Assembly (NCBI GenBank): GCA_013399115.1
Contig: VXAA01007176.1
Location: 1-64,000, forward strand
Length of the DNA: 64,000 nucleotides
From: Anseranas semipalmata
Lineage: Eukaryota; Chordata; Aves; Anseriformes; Anseranatidae
Reading direction: 5' to 3'
Of the stretch, positions 1 to 11,688 are shown piece after piece (position 1 is the first letter of the stretch; each line of letters opens with the position of its first letter). The notes below the pieces were generated by a model. The model had not been told where the DNA came from, ran no database searches, and saw nothing but the letters and a program-made list of their open reading frames with translations. The position numbers and the translations under genes were made by a program.

Positions 1-9
1 TGGTTGGAC
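1..9 (-). other. Possible start of next plexin exon (truncated by window edge)
   Basis: Reading the minus strand into the left edge, a pyrimidine-rich tract (CCTTTCCCTTTGCAG, from 10 upward) gives a good acceptor. The nine remaining bases read V-Q-P in the phase expected after the exon at 470-592. This is only a splice-site match; three codons cannot be assigned to plexin, and the tract 17-140 beside it is GC-rich, where chance acceptors are common. Confidence 0.25.
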
Positions 10-469
10 CTGCAAAGGGAAAGGCGGCAGCCGCATCCCCAGCCTGGGCTGACACCCCAGGTCCCCAGGCACCGGGCTGGGCCCCAGTGGCCAGACAGGA
101 GCAGTCCTGCGCTGGAGTGGCTGAGGGAGGCAGCCATGCTCTACCTCACTTAACAAAAAATCAAAGCAAGGAAGTAAACAAAAGACAGAGTAAATGAGAA
201 CTGCACAGTCCATAAATTGATTACCGTGGGCATTAGCACATTAATGAAATGCTTCCATGAATTTTAAGCAGGGTACATAATTGCTTTTGAAAGTTATCTT
301 GTTCTCCAAGTAACAATACAGCAGTTACGTCACAAACAAACAAAAAAGAAGTAGAGATTCAGCGTGGTATGCCTGTTTATAATCCAGTGCTGAAACCATA
401 GGAAACATATACTCATTTGAACACAGTAGTAGCTGATGCAGAAGGGAGAAATTCCCACACCCCGCTTAC

Positions 470-592
470 CTTCAGTAACTGTCCATCATCTGTTCCCAGA
501 AAGAGAACTATCTGATTTAAAACAACTGTGCCATAAACAGCCACTAATCCAGAGTGAATCAAGGTAGGTGATTTCTTGATTGATCGTTCCTC
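470..592 (-). CDS. PLXNC1: Plexin (probable plexin-C1) internal exon, late sema-domain strands
   Basis: On the minus strand the acceptor TTTTCAG (593-599) precedes 123 nt, which are followed by the donor GTAAGC (464-469). The exon is phase 0 at both ends and translates without stops to 41 residues beginning EERSIKKSPT, passing LIHSGLVAVYG and ending VLFLGTDDGQLLK. The FLGT-DG-LLK pattern is the typical strand pair in the last blades of plexin sema domains. Its strand and phase are compatible with the large exon at 10980-11688, also phase 0 at its end, so both belong to one gene with an intron of about 10.4 kb between them, unless a short exon lies in between. By plexin family alignment I would expect some 40-60 residues between the last cysteine of exon 1 and this segment. 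An unrecognised small exon in 593-10979, or a genuinely shorter loop in this paralogue, are both possible. Confidence 0.85.
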
Positions 593-2057
593 CTGAAAAT
601 CAGATATAAGTGAAAACCATTACAAAACTATTCACCTGTACTGCAAAATGTTAATAAAAATAAGAATCTCTGGAAAGATTCTCAGAAAACTCAACTTTAG
701 AAAATAGCATGGGTAACATTTTTATTCTGGCAGAATTTCAGAGCAGCATATCGTTGGAAATGGCACACGAAACTACTTCTTTTTTTACACATGGCAACCG
801 GTCACATCTGTGATAGAGATTACATCTACTCCAGCTAAACCACTGATCTCAGTGGGACACAGACTTGGTCTAATAGCAGCACATTACTTTGCAATAGAAT
901 TTCTCTTCCGGGGGACATAATGTCCTGGACCTATTCTGGATTGCCAGTACTTCTCAATGCAGCCATGTTTTTCCATCACCTGACAGCACCTATCATGAAG
1001 GCTACGGATACACTCAGCAACCACTTTTAAAGGCATGCAAATGTTCTGGAGAAGGGAGGTACTTCAAACACACAGACTTTTTTTTTCTTGTCAGAAAACG
1101 AAGAGCTTCATCTTCCTGCATGGTTTCCTGCTTTACACTAAAGGAAGTTGATACCTGCTTATTACATAAATATAAAAATGATGTAAAGCAGCATAAAATT
1201 CATGTCAGGGAGAGCATAAATGTACTTCTGTGAACTTCAAAATCAAAATGTTACCTACAATTCTCTGTCCAAGCTGGATGAAGTTAAGAGACAACTGTGT
1301 GTAAGCAGCTCATGAAAGAAAACATTGTGTAGGAAATCCCTGTATCTTGTGGAACAAAAAGCCCCAAACCAAATAACCCAGATCTATTAGCTTTACTGTA
1401 GACAATCAAGTGTTGAAAGGAAGCCCTTACTGTGTGAGCGACTGGGGGCGAGAGCTCAGGTAGGACCAAGTCTTTGGGAATAAGCCCCATAGGTCAGTTA
1501 AAAATGCCCAGAATCTCAGCCTCAAGGATAGATCCCTAAATCTACAGGAACGCAGTGAGTGTGAGAACCTATTTTGCTTTAATGCACAAGACACAGTGTA
1601 AGAATGGACCATTAAAATCCACATTTTGCAGAAAGGTGAAGGCACTTCTCAAAGTTATGAAGAGAATCTCTAACATGGTAACAGCTGAATCCAACTCTCC
1701 TGCATGCTAGGATGCTGGCTTAACCCCCAAAAGCCTTTCCATATAGAAATATATTTTTTCTGAACTGCAATCCTAAGTCAATTAAAATCTTTTTCAGTCA
1801 TCTGAATTATTTTAATTAGCTAGCAAGAACTGCCGCTTGGAGTAAAAGAAGACTTGATTAACTTTCATATTTAAAGATCTTTTTTTTTTTTTATGCAGCA
1901 GGAAGAAAACATAGGAACTGTCATGTACTGGCACAGAACTTCAGTAAAACCCAGTTCGGCATGAGACTTCAGCACCACAGAGATCTGTTTTATATATGGA
2001 AAAAAAAGTGACTGCAAGCATTTTAAGGTGGAAAAAGCTAACTCACTTTTTTATTAG

Positions 2058-2222
2058 ATCAGAGGGTAACAAACTCCAGCACTGGTGCACACAATGAGCC
2101 CTCGCTCAGAGCAAGGAGTGAGGAGATGAAGTGTTCCAGGCTTTGATTTCCAAGAGAATTAGGATTATTTTTCTCAGTGCACTGTATAGCAGTGTAACGA
2201 AGACAAACCACCCTAGGTTCCT
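2058..2222 (-). repeat. Unidentified dispersed repeat, copy 1
   Basis: It shares about 165 bp with 3375-3531 in the same orientation (roughly 70% by eye). Both begin with the identical stretch ATCAGAGGGTAACAAACT and share CTGGTGCA, GAGGAGATGAA, TTGATTTCCA and GACAAACCA blocks. In minus sense this copy is followed by an AATAAA (CTAATAAAAAAG), so the minus strand may be the element sense and this the 3' end of a retroelement or LTR. I do not recognise the family. Confidence 0.6.
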
Positions 2223-3374
2223 TGCAGACTCTGCACAATAAGATCACAGGAGAGGAGAGGACTCACCCAGTCTCTGAAAAGCTTTGCTGCCAGATTTTAT
2301 TTTGACCCACATACTAGTAAAATAACTAGTGTCATATCAGTGCATCCTCCTCATCTGACTGAGGAACCAGTACTGACAAGTGTGGAAGCCTCCTCCCCTC
2401 ATTCTGCTTGCTAGAGGGAGGGTCAATGCAACATTGAGCTAATACAGATAGGAAGAGGGGGAATTTAGATGGTGGGCACTCACAACAAAAATTGTCTCCT
2501 CTCCTTTGCAACCTATTTCTCCAGCTTGCCCATTCCCTTCAGGGTGCAGCTGCTGCTTTCACCCTTCTGTCATCCCTTTTCCACATGCATTTATTTTTTT
2601 AACAAGCCCTTTTACTTCTTCCACTGTGACTAATGGTGTTACAGCACTGTAGAGCCTTCCCAAGGTTTTTCTTTCACAGCTAAATCCAGCCCTAAAACAC
2701 ATTTACAGTCTAAACTTCCTTTATACTTGAAGAATCATTCATCTCCACAATCATTTATGCTATAACACTTCCAGGCTCATACAAAAACAAGAAATGCAAA
2801 AGAAAAGACAATACTGCTGCAGAAGACCTTTTTTTTTTTTTTCTGTAAATTCCTCAGTTCCACCCTTCTGTTTCATTCTAATGTTCCCCAAAATCTTCAC
2901 ATTCACAGGTAAACTTAGAGATTAACTTACATTTTACTTTTAAGATAAACCCTTCTATGCTGTTTCGTTATTGGCATGAAAGGTATTTATACTCATTTCA
3001 TATCTTGCATCTCATTTTCAGATTTATCTCTGTATGATTCCAGCTGCAGCAACCATATTCACACTTCTACTTTCTTGTCTGGATTTCCTCGATTTTTTTA
3101 CATTGCACACCTCAGAGGAAAGGCCAGCATTTTAGCTCGCTCAACATTCAACATATTGCAGTTGGCCAAAAGGTAAAAACTGAGGGTTTGCAAATCCAGA
3201 ATGAACAAACGGGTGCAGCTATACAGAAGGATACAAAACTTGTGAGCAGTGTATAGCAATAGTCAACACTGGAACAATACATAAATGTCTTTCCTAGAGG
3301 GAAAAATCGTCTGGAACCTCATTCTTCTTTCTGAACTTCACCACCCTTCAAACTCTTCCATCAATTTTCATTAC

Positions 3375-3531
3375 ATCAGAGGGTAACAAACTTAAATACT
3401 GGTGCATGCAGTGAGCCTTTATTACGGCTAAGGAACGAGGAGATGAACTGTTCCAAAACTTGATTTCCATCTTTTTTTTTTTTAATTTGTGTATTGCATA
3501 GCAATGCTAGGAGGACAAACCATCCCAGGTG
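3375..3531 (-). repeat. Unidentified dispersed repeat, copy 2
   Basis: This is the partner of 2058-2222, about 1.3 kb apart in the same orientation, carrying a T-run (about 3472-3483) absent from copy 1. It directly abuts the 5' side of the CR1 relic beginning near 3540, so it might be part of that element or an older neighbour. Confidence 0.6.
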
Positions 3532-3539
3532 AGCAAACT

Positions 3540-5600
3540 GCAAAGCATCAGCAAGGATGACAGAAGGGTCTTCACAGAGACCCTGTAGAGCCAAGATCCT
3601 GAGCCTCATGATGCAAGGCAGGAGGGACACTCAGACGCCACACATGTGGAAGAGACTGACAGAGGCTCCTGAGACATGGGAGGCTAGAAATGTGTGACCT
3701 CTTGCAGCAGAAGAAATGCTCCTTCTCTGCCCTCAGATCTGAATTTACAGAATCAGTCTGCTAAAAAGCAATGAGGGAGAACAAGCTCCATTAAGGAAGG
3801 CTTTGAAACCAACTGGGCTTGAACTGAGCACTAGCAGAGAGAGCAAGAGGAAGTGGTGGGTGACAGTGGTTGGAGATTCCCTTCTGTGAGAGATGAAGGC
3901 ACACATCTGCTAAACAGTCATGCTGTTAAAACAAGTTTCTTTTTTTAGGGGCCCTGATCCAGTGCATTGCAGAGAGACTGCCAATGATTTTCCATTCCTT
4001 GGACTACCACCCACTGTTGCATACCCACATGGACACCTAAGACACTGCCTGGAGCAAATAAGGACTACAAAGCTCTAGGGGCAAAGTGAAGGAGATAGGA
4101 TCCCGGGTTTTGACAGCCCTGCAGGGTCAGTGAAAGGTGATGCTCTCCTGGATTTGCTACTCACAAACAAGGAAGAACTGACTGGAGATGTGATAATCAA
4201 CAGCAGTCTTTGCTGTTGTAACTGTGAAATAACTGAGTTCTGGATCCTGAGGGCAGTGAGGAAAGAACAGCAGAGTACAGACCCTGGACTTCAGGAGAGT
4301 GGACTTCAGCTTGTTCACGGAACTGGTTAGTGGGATCCTCTGAGAGGCAGCTTTGAAGGGAAAAGGAGCTGAGGAAAGCTGGCAGGTCTTTCAGGACAAG
4401 CACAAAACTCAGCAAAACAAGCAGATGTATCAGGAGATGGGCTAGATAAGTAGGGAAGTCATGATTTAACCACAACACCGAAAAACAGTATAAAGGAGAT
4501 GGAAGGAGGAACAAGCTACTAAGGAGGAACTGTCTTGACATATAGGGATGGTATTAGGAAAGCCAAAGCTTGCCTGGTGTTGAAACTGGCTAGAGACATT
4601 ATGGGCAACAAGAAGAGCTTCTACTACCACAGGAGCAATAAAGGAATAAACAATGACAATGTGGGCTTGCTGCTGAATAGGGCAGGTGATTTACTGACAG
4701 GGGATGCAGATAAGGCTCTGATTTTACTGGCAAGGTCTTGCAGGTCTTTCAGCCTAAGGAGTTCAAGGAGGAGCAAAACTACTAGTACTGGAAGAGGATT
4801 AAGCCAGGGATCTCTTAAGGAATCTCAACTCATAGAAGTTGTAGGGACCAGATGGGATTTGTAGAAGATGCCGGGAGAGTGATGTTACTGCAAGGCCATT
4901 CCCTCATGCTTCAGAGGTTGTGGGGATCAGGGTAAGTCTCCGACAACCGAAGAAAGGCAAACATTGCAACCCATCTTCAAAAAGGACAAGAAGAATGACC
5001 TGGTGAACTACAGATTGGTCAGTCTCACTTTTTCCCTGGGAAAATCATGGAGCAAATCCTCTTGGAAGCCATTTCAGGGCACAAGAAGGAGAAGATAATG
5101 ACTGGGAAAAGCTAGAATGGATTTACCAAGGACAAGTCATGCCTGACCAACCAGATTGCCTTCTGGGATGAAATGACTTGATATGTGGAGGAGGGTAGAG
5201 GACTGTAGGCTAAACAGTGCATCCAGGAAGCTGTGAAGGTTAACAGCATCTTGGGCTGTATCGACAGGAGCACAGCCAGACTGAGCAAGGAAAGTGATTA
5301 TTCCCCTTTACCTGGCACAGGTTAAATTGTGTCTGGCACACTGCACCTAGTTCTGCGGCCCTCAGTACAGCACTGGTCTTGATAAACTGGAGCGAGTTCA
5401 GCAGAGGGGCCACTGAGAGTGCTGGGGCCTGGCGCACCTGCCCCGTGAGGAGAGGTTGAGGGAACTGGGCCGACGCAGCCCATAGAAGAGACGGTGTCTG
5501 AGGGACAGGAGACGCAGAGCCAGGCTCTTTACTGAGGTGCATGCCAGACAACGAGCAATAATGTCCGCAAACTGAAAAAGGGGAGGTTTCTAGTGGATAT
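3540..5600 (+). mobile_element. CR1 LINE, degenerate, with ORF1 and ORF2 remnants (plus strand)
   Basis: Conceptual translation shows CR1 pieces in order, but with many stops and frame changes. ORF1 side: a WVTVVGDSLL block (about 3856-3890) as in the CR1 ORF1 SGNH-type domain, then KDYKALGAK near 4060. ORF2 side: LLDLLLTNKEELTGDVII near 4141-4200 (endonuclease end), then KAKACLVLKLARDIMGNKK (about 4561-4615) and NVGLLLNRAGDLLTGDADKA (about 4658-4720). Untranslated 3' region: GAGTTCAGCAGAGG (5392) and GAGGAGAGGTTGAGGGAACTGGG (split over 5446-5468). ORF1 jumps to the end of the endonuclease, so a large internal deletion is present. It cannot be active. It shares its 5' part with the copy at 58700-61075. 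Confidence 0.85.
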
Positions 5601-5698
5601 AGAATCACAGACTCACAGAATCATTTAGGTTGGAAAAGACCTCTAAGATCATCCAGTCCAATCTGTAACCTAACACTACCAAGTGTTATGTGACACTT
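5601..5698 (-). mobile_element. Young CR1 3' tail nested inside the older CR1
   Basis: The segment starts with AGAATCACAGACTCACAG and continues through GGTTGGAAAAGACCTCTAAG, the reverse complement of the CR1 3' terminus with its 8-bp tail repeats (ATTCTGTG type). It is in the opposite orientation to the host element, whose 3' sequence resumes near 5711 after an A-run. Confidence 0.85.
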
Positions 5699-5710
5699 AA
5701 AAAAAAAAAA

Positions 5711-5905
5711 TCACGATGAGGACAATTAAGCAGAATAAGTTGTTCAGAGGGGTTGTACAGTTTCCATCCGTGGAGGTTTCAAGATCCAATAAAACAAAGC
5801 CCAGTGCAACGCCATCTGATCTCGGAGCTGACCCTGCTGCACGCAGGAAGCTGACCTGGAGACCTCCTCTGAGGTTCTTTCCAATCTGAATGACCCTGTG
5901 GTCCC
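5711..5905 (+). mobile_element. 3' remainder of the interrupted plus-strand CR1
   Basis: It continues the host element with CR1 3' landmarks in order: GAGGACAATTAAGCA, then AAGTTGTTCAGAGGGGTTGTACAG, CATCCGTGGAGGTTTCAAGA and finally GAGGTTCTTTCCAATCTGAATGA, the CR1 3' end without recognisable terminal 8-mer repeats. Confidence 0.8.
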
Positions 5906-8900
5906 AAGGAAGCAAATCCTCTGTTCAGGAGTACCCAGGCTCTCAAAAGTTTCCGCTAAGAACACCTGGTGAAGCCAGGTGACAAAAGCAACTCTTCTTT
6001 TTACCAATAATGTGAGAATTTAAAAGACTCATGTGGCTTACTTCTGTAGTGGTTTTACCCTGCTGGACAGCTGAACTCCACCACAACCGCTCTCTCACTC
6101 CCCCTCCTCAAAAGAAGAGGAGGAGAAGAAAGTTTGATGGAAAGAAAAAAAAGGCTCATGGGTTGAGATAAGGATAATTTAATTAAAGGAAAAAAAGGGG
6201 GGNGAGTCCTGGTGCTGTGCCAGCACTGCTCGGCAGTAGCCTAAACACTGGTGTGATACCAGCGCTGTTCTAGCTACAAGTGCAGAGTACAGTGCTATAT
6301 GGGCTGCTGCAGGGAAAGTTAACTCTATCCCAGCCAGACCCTGTACAACTTCCCACACCAAACATGGACAAACTAAAACTGGAAATTCAGTGTAACTGGA
6401 CTGAAATATTCACTCTAGAAATGTTAATTCGAGAAGTCTGACAAACATCAGATGAAATACTAGCAGTCTGGTAATACACAGGAGATGACTTTACTACAGG
6501 AAAATTAATTACAGGGTTAATTTCGATACCAAATGATATTTAGAAGTCTGTAAATCTCTCCTTAAATAAAAGATCATGAATCATTTTGGAATGAGTTACC
6601 ACACAAATTCATTCACACAAATGTCATTCCTGCAAATTAATGGTCATGATTAAACTGATGCAACTCTGTTGACTTCAACACCTGATTTCAGTAGAGCTTC
6701 TACCAGCTAAGATTTGTCCCAAGATTTCAAATTATGCTTTATAAATTAAGGAGCATATACCAACTCACATATTTATCACCCACTGAATAATGCAAAAAAT
6801 CAAAGAACAAGCTGTTATATATCTTTACTTGCATTAAAAAGCAGATGAAAACTCAACAGAGACATCTTATCATTTGGTAGCTATCACAGCCACTTTGCCT
6901 TTTTTTAGGATTTTCTCCCTCAAATATTGTAGAGCCCTTTCCTTCACATGCAACTTTTTTCAACTGCAAATCTAATTTCCAGATTTCTCATTGTGGTTAG
7001 GTAATTTCCTACAACTCTCTTCTGTTGATGTTATCTCATTTGAGCACTTTTCCAATGCATCTGCTTATCTGTGATCCACAAGATCCTAGGATCTCTGGGA
7101 GAGATCTGAGATTCTAGTAGCTCCCATTCAGCCACAGAACAATAGAAGCAAAGGCTTTCTTACAGCTCATGAGCTACTGGAACAAGTTTGTGACAGATTC
7201 CAGTATGCCTTTTATGTCCTGGCTAAGGAGCTTCTACTTCATAATTATGATACACAAAAATGTTTCTAGTGCTCAGTCAGGCTTCTGAAAAGAAGCTGAG
7301 AATAAGATTTGGCAAATTCAGATTTAATAACTATGGAAATTGTGAAGATGATGCGCTTATGTACATGTAGTTTACGCTATCAAGTTCATTAACACATACA
7401 CTTCAACAGTGTATGTAAGCAGATATACTCAAAATGACAAGATATGGATCAGAGGAAAACAAGTTGAATATAAAATTGCATAATGTTTTCACAGTTTCAT
7501 CTAAGACTTCACTTGTCTCTTGCTAGTTACGGATCATGTCTCTGGAAATACAATATTATATACATCTATAATAAATATAGCCAACTAAGACAAAATGCTT
7601 TGTGCACACTACTGGAAGAAATGAAAGCAAAATTAGCTTCTTCTCATAAGCAGAGATTCGAAAGAATTTGTAGAAGTCATATACTTTTTGATAAAGTTGG
7701 TAAGCAAGGATCTTAAAAATTACTGATTTTGAATGACAGACTCAAATCCAGCATTAAACCTTACTGCAAATGTCAACGTTGGCCTGAACGCTGATGCGAC
7801 GCCAAAGAGATTACACACCTACAATGAGTTCCTACAGGACGGTAAGCAATTTGGCGCCAATCCAGTGAGGTACTCAAGTTCACGCTTAACTTTAAATGCA
7901 TGGGCATCTCCCCTGAAGATGATGGAACTACTTGTATGCGTAATGTTAAATATGCCCTTAAGTGCTTTACTGGGTTAGGGCCAGAAAGCTTGGTACCTTA
8001 CAGGAATGAGCTCACAGTAGAACATGCAGCAATAGCATAGCAGGGAATTCAGGAGCACAAATACCTCGGGGTAAGCCCCTCTTGCACCGTACTATTCAGA
8101 ATCACAGTGCCAACACAGTGCAAGCACAAGCAGCTGTGTGGGTACAGACAGGTAAGAGGATATCTTGCCTAAAACTAATCAGAATAATTACATAAATGTG
8201 AGGAATGATAGGATCGGAAGGAAAACAAACTGCCACTAATCCCTAACATATTCTTACTATAAACTGTATTCCTGCAGAGAAGAAATTATTTGCAGTCCCT
8301 CTGCAAACTGACAGGACGTGTCTGTGCGCACATACCTCATCACATCATGTCTGACCTCTACAATTCAAGTGCACCCAGCAAAGGCAACTGGGACCCGCAG
8401 CACCCTACAACACATGACATCTCCAATGCAAAAGTCAGGCTCGTGTTTGACAAGGTCCACCAGTCACAAATGCCATACAGGTCTTGAATTCCAGGCAATC
8501 ATAATGTTACAACACAGCAACATTTTGAAACTCAGAACACAGTAACATACTGAGTCTTTTGCTCAGTACCAACACTATCTTCAAAAGACTGGACTTACAA
8601 GCACACGTAAGTACTGTTGCTTGCTGCCATTGCTACGCATCCTCTGCAACATACTCTTGATGCTCTGTGCTACAAGGCACTCTTTTCTGGCCAGAGCCCC
8701 TGCCAGCTATGGTACACACCTTTCTACATGCTGCATGATGCCTGATGCGCTGCGCGCTATCTTCCTGCCAGCTCTGAACCCTCCACGCTTCTGAGTCAGA
8801 GAAGGGTATGTTCCACTTTCGCAGGGACTCATGATTTGGTGAGAGACAGTAGAAGGATCTGGATGAAAACAACCCAGAAGCAGCAGCATATGGGCCTGTC

Positions 8901-10979
8901 ATCTTCAAAAGTATTCTGCATTAGCCTAGCCTAACCTTCTGTACTATAAAAAACATATTAAAGCTGAACTAGATGCATTTATTTATATGTTTATAAACCA
9001 TAAGCACATATCATTAGTTTAAAAAGGGAACATAATTAGCCATGTAATGTTACAGGTTGTATTACTACACAACACCCTGATGTCCTGCGATCTCACAAAA
9101 TATTAAAATACCATTTTCCTGTCATTGGTAAACTTATGTATTGTCGTGCCAAAATATCATGATTAATAACATCACTGTAGTTAGGGACATAATGTTAAGC
9201 AAACAATCACTTTGATCATTTTTAATGTTGGGATTCTTCAGCATTGTGCCCAAATATACTCTACATTTCCAGGAGGAAGACAAACTTCTTGGGATATGAA
9301 AGTAACTTTGGAGTAACAGGAGTCTGGTCTGAACCAGACCAATCCTTCGACATGTGGGTGACTGATTTTTCGTACTCAGCCACTTGGATGCAACGGAGAG
9401 GAGATTCAGAGGAACACAGGTCAGAGACATAACCTGCCTCACCTGACATGTGTTACCTTACCCTGTGACTTCCCAGAGACTCCTTTGGAATTTCTAGCAT
9501 GACGCTTTGCAAAGTGTTTATAATCCAACTAGTAAGCAGGTATTTTGGGATGAGGATGAGACTTCAAATTCATTCAGCAAGTTTGCCTTGTGAGAGCACC
9601 ATAATCATGCAGTAAGTTATAAACTGGCACTGGATATCAAAGAACTGGCTCTGGTTCTGTTGTGAGAGTTTCACTATTTACTTCAGCACAGTTGTTTCAC
9701 CCACATATGGGGTTCTCATTCATAATTACATCCTCTGACACTGGCAATGGTCTTGCAATTCAGCAGGGAAACGAGCAGACTGAATCCTATGTGCCCTCCG
9801 GTAGTTTTTACTTGGAAGAATCTCGGCACTCTGCTCTGGGCTAGATTTTATCGCCAAGGAGAGGCAGTAAATCTACTACACTGCTTTCAAGGAGTTTCCA
9901 GCAAACTCCTGTCATAACAGAGTACAGATTCAGGGGTTAAGCTGCAGACTCGATGGATGGCTGGGGAGCTGCAAAAGGCTACGGCTAGCTCGATCCCCTG
10001 TGGTTCTCCCTGATACTTTCAGCATTGTTCCTTTTACTACAGCTCTGAAAAGACTCTGAGTGTGACTTAAAAGCATGGATGGGCCTTGCAAAAGCACCTT
10101 CTCGTCTTGAACTACATTTTTAGCTTCCCGAATTTCCTTTTTAGCTCATTTCTTTACTAGCTGCCAAGGCCACAGCAAAGCAGGCAGCCTTGCCCACCCT
10201 CCCTCCATGTGCACAGACCACTACAAAGGATGAAGGAGTTCACAAGACAGTGTACCAGAAGCAGGTGACCAGGGGATCTCCATGGGATACCGCTGCCTGT
10301 GAAGATGTAACCACTGCAACAACAAAGATGCATTGGCTATTGCCCTCTGCTGTGCAGGCTCGTCTGGGGGGCTTGTGAGCGCTCTTGAGCAAGGCCAGTC
10401 CTGAGAGGTCTGGAGAACACCCCCCACCAAACAAGCAACCATAAATAACTCGTGAGCAACGGGCATAACAACATGCACAGCCCAGTGCACAAGAGTCAAT
10501 CTGATGGGCTTTTTTTCCATTTCTGATGTAGCTGCAATGACATGAGATGTGAATGCACAGAATAAGGTAGGAGATGCTTTATCTAGGCTCTGTGGAAAAC
10601 ACAATGAAGTATGACTAATTCTTGGCAGAAAAGGGTGCGCTGAGTGAAAAGCCCGAGCCTCAGGCCTGACCCGGGCTGCCCTAAGGTGTTCCCTGAGACA
10701 CGTCCTTCCTGAGACATAGGTGGGAAGGACGATCCAGGATCTCTTAAGGGATCGTCTCTTTAGAAACAGAAAGCGCTGCATCGATCTTCAGGGCTGATGG
10801 AGCAAGGGCCGACGCGCAAAGCCTAGCACGGCTCTGAAGTTCCCCTGAACTTCATGCAGCTTTGGGTCTGCTCGCCAGGGACACCCCATAAGCCACGCAC
10901 AGCAGCACCAGCAACAACGGTAACAGCGACAACACCGGCATGCAGGACGAAAGCTTAGCAAAACGATGCCCAGACTTAC
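5906..10979. other. Plexin intron 1 sequence apart from the LTR; no recognised exon
   Basis: Intronic DNA directly downstream of exon 1. Several reading frames of 60-190 codons occur, the longest on the minus strand at 10221-10781, but none shows a recognisable domain, and composition and codon use look like intron. Apart from the LTR I see no repeat I can name. Confidence 0.55.
6045..6355. mobile_element. Avian endogenous-retrovirus-type LTR, solo or partial
   Basis: The segment begins TGTAGTGGTTTTACCCTG, continues CTCCACCACAACCGCTCTCTCACTCCCC, and contains GGCTCATGGGTTGAGATAAGG, then TTTAATTAAAGG and a CCTGGTGCTGTGCCAGCACTG block. This is the layout of LTRs of a common avian ERV group whose ends read TGTAGTGGG-TTGACC. 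I see no gag, pol or env sequence beside it, so it is a solo or truncated LTR. A single N at 6203 follows a G-run. The 3' boundary near 6355 (ACCCTGTACA) is approximate, and the orientation of the element was not determined. Confidence 0.65.
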
Positions 10980-11688
10980 ACAGCCCTTCTCGTTCACGAC
11001 AAAGTGCGTGGACACACAGGCTTGCTCCTTCATCTCCTCCATCTCGAAGATGCAGACGGCGGTAGTGTTCCAGGCCTTGGTGGTGCAGCTGTGGCGGAAG
11101 ACACCCACCCACCAGCCCTTGTCTCCGTGGCGGATAAGGCTGGAGGAAACGATGAGGCTCCTGCACCCACAGTCCAAATACACCTGGCCTCGCAAAGAAA
11201 AGCCATGCTCCGAGGGCTGCAGCTGGTGCAGGACAGCCATGCTTGGGGGCTCCAGGTCCTTGCCGAAATTGGCCTTCAGCCGGTAGTAGGGAAAGAAGAG
11301 GTGGCCGCCCCACCACAGCGCGTCGACGAAGTGCAGAGGCTCCTTGTTGTACTTGATGATGCCCAGCTCCTCGCTGGGCAGCAGGGAGCTCGCGGGGCGC
11401 ACGGTGATGACAGTCGTCCGGCCCGACTGGGACGGCTCGCAGCCCACCGCGTGCGCGTGCTGGCCGGCCGAGTAGGTGGCCGCCACCGCCAGGTACCAGG
11501 CGCCGGCCTGCTGGAAGACGACGCCGGCGGTGGAGCCGTTGGCCAGGCAGCTGACCACCTCGGTGCGGTTGAAGCGCAGCCGGTAGGCCGGCCGCTCCCA
11601 CACCTCGCAGCTGCCCGACGCCCGGGTCCAGCCGGCCAGCAGGACGCCGCCGCCGGCCTCCTCGTAGGGCAGCAGCAGCTTGCTGCGC
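10980..11688 (-). CDS. PLXNC1: Plexin (probable plexin-C1) first coding exon, sema domain, 5' part missing in assembly gap
   Basis: Read on the minus strand, 236 codons are open from the gap edge to a donor at 10979 (exon ends GGC TGT, intron starts GTAAGT). The protein looks like an extracellular sema beta-propeller. Numbering from the first visible residue, it has a GSCEVW turn (25-30), nine cysteines (27, 47, 83, 173, 175, 201, 212, 224, 236), sequons at N40, N50 and N207, and propeller strands such as EPLHFVDALWW (116-126). There is no stop or frameshift. Plexin-C1 is a single-pass receptor for SEMA7A, acting in axon guidance and in immune and pigment cell adhesion, and it has a divergent sema domain; that is family knowledge. 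The initiator Met and signal peptide are not visible and must lie in the N run 11689-12645. High GC (about 65%) contrasts with the AT-rich flanks and fits a CpG-island first exon. Another plexin is possible; the sema family assignment is firmer than the paralogue. Confidence 0.8.

Larger units (their letters stand above)
593..3539. other. Plexin intron sequence, no recognised gene
   Basis: AT-rich intronic DNA. It contains poly-T runs (about 1880-1893 and 2829-2842) and one member of the repeat pair at 2058-2222. No plexin exon was recognised in it. Confidence 0.6.

Noticed and set aside
910..1040. About 45-codon minus-strand frame with several Cys (ECIRSLHDRCCQVMEKHGC)
   Set aside because: It looks protein-like by eye, but has no family match I can name and no convincing splice sites.
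2277..2325. Possible short plexin exon (donor GTGAGT, acceptor TACTAG on the minus strand)
   Set aside because: The roughly 16-residue peptide has no sema resemblance and the acceptor tract is weak.
10221..10781. 186-codon minus-strand frame in plexin intron 1
   Set aside because: No domain, no coding-like composition and no splice context; a frame of this length is expected by chance in a 64-kb window read in six frames.
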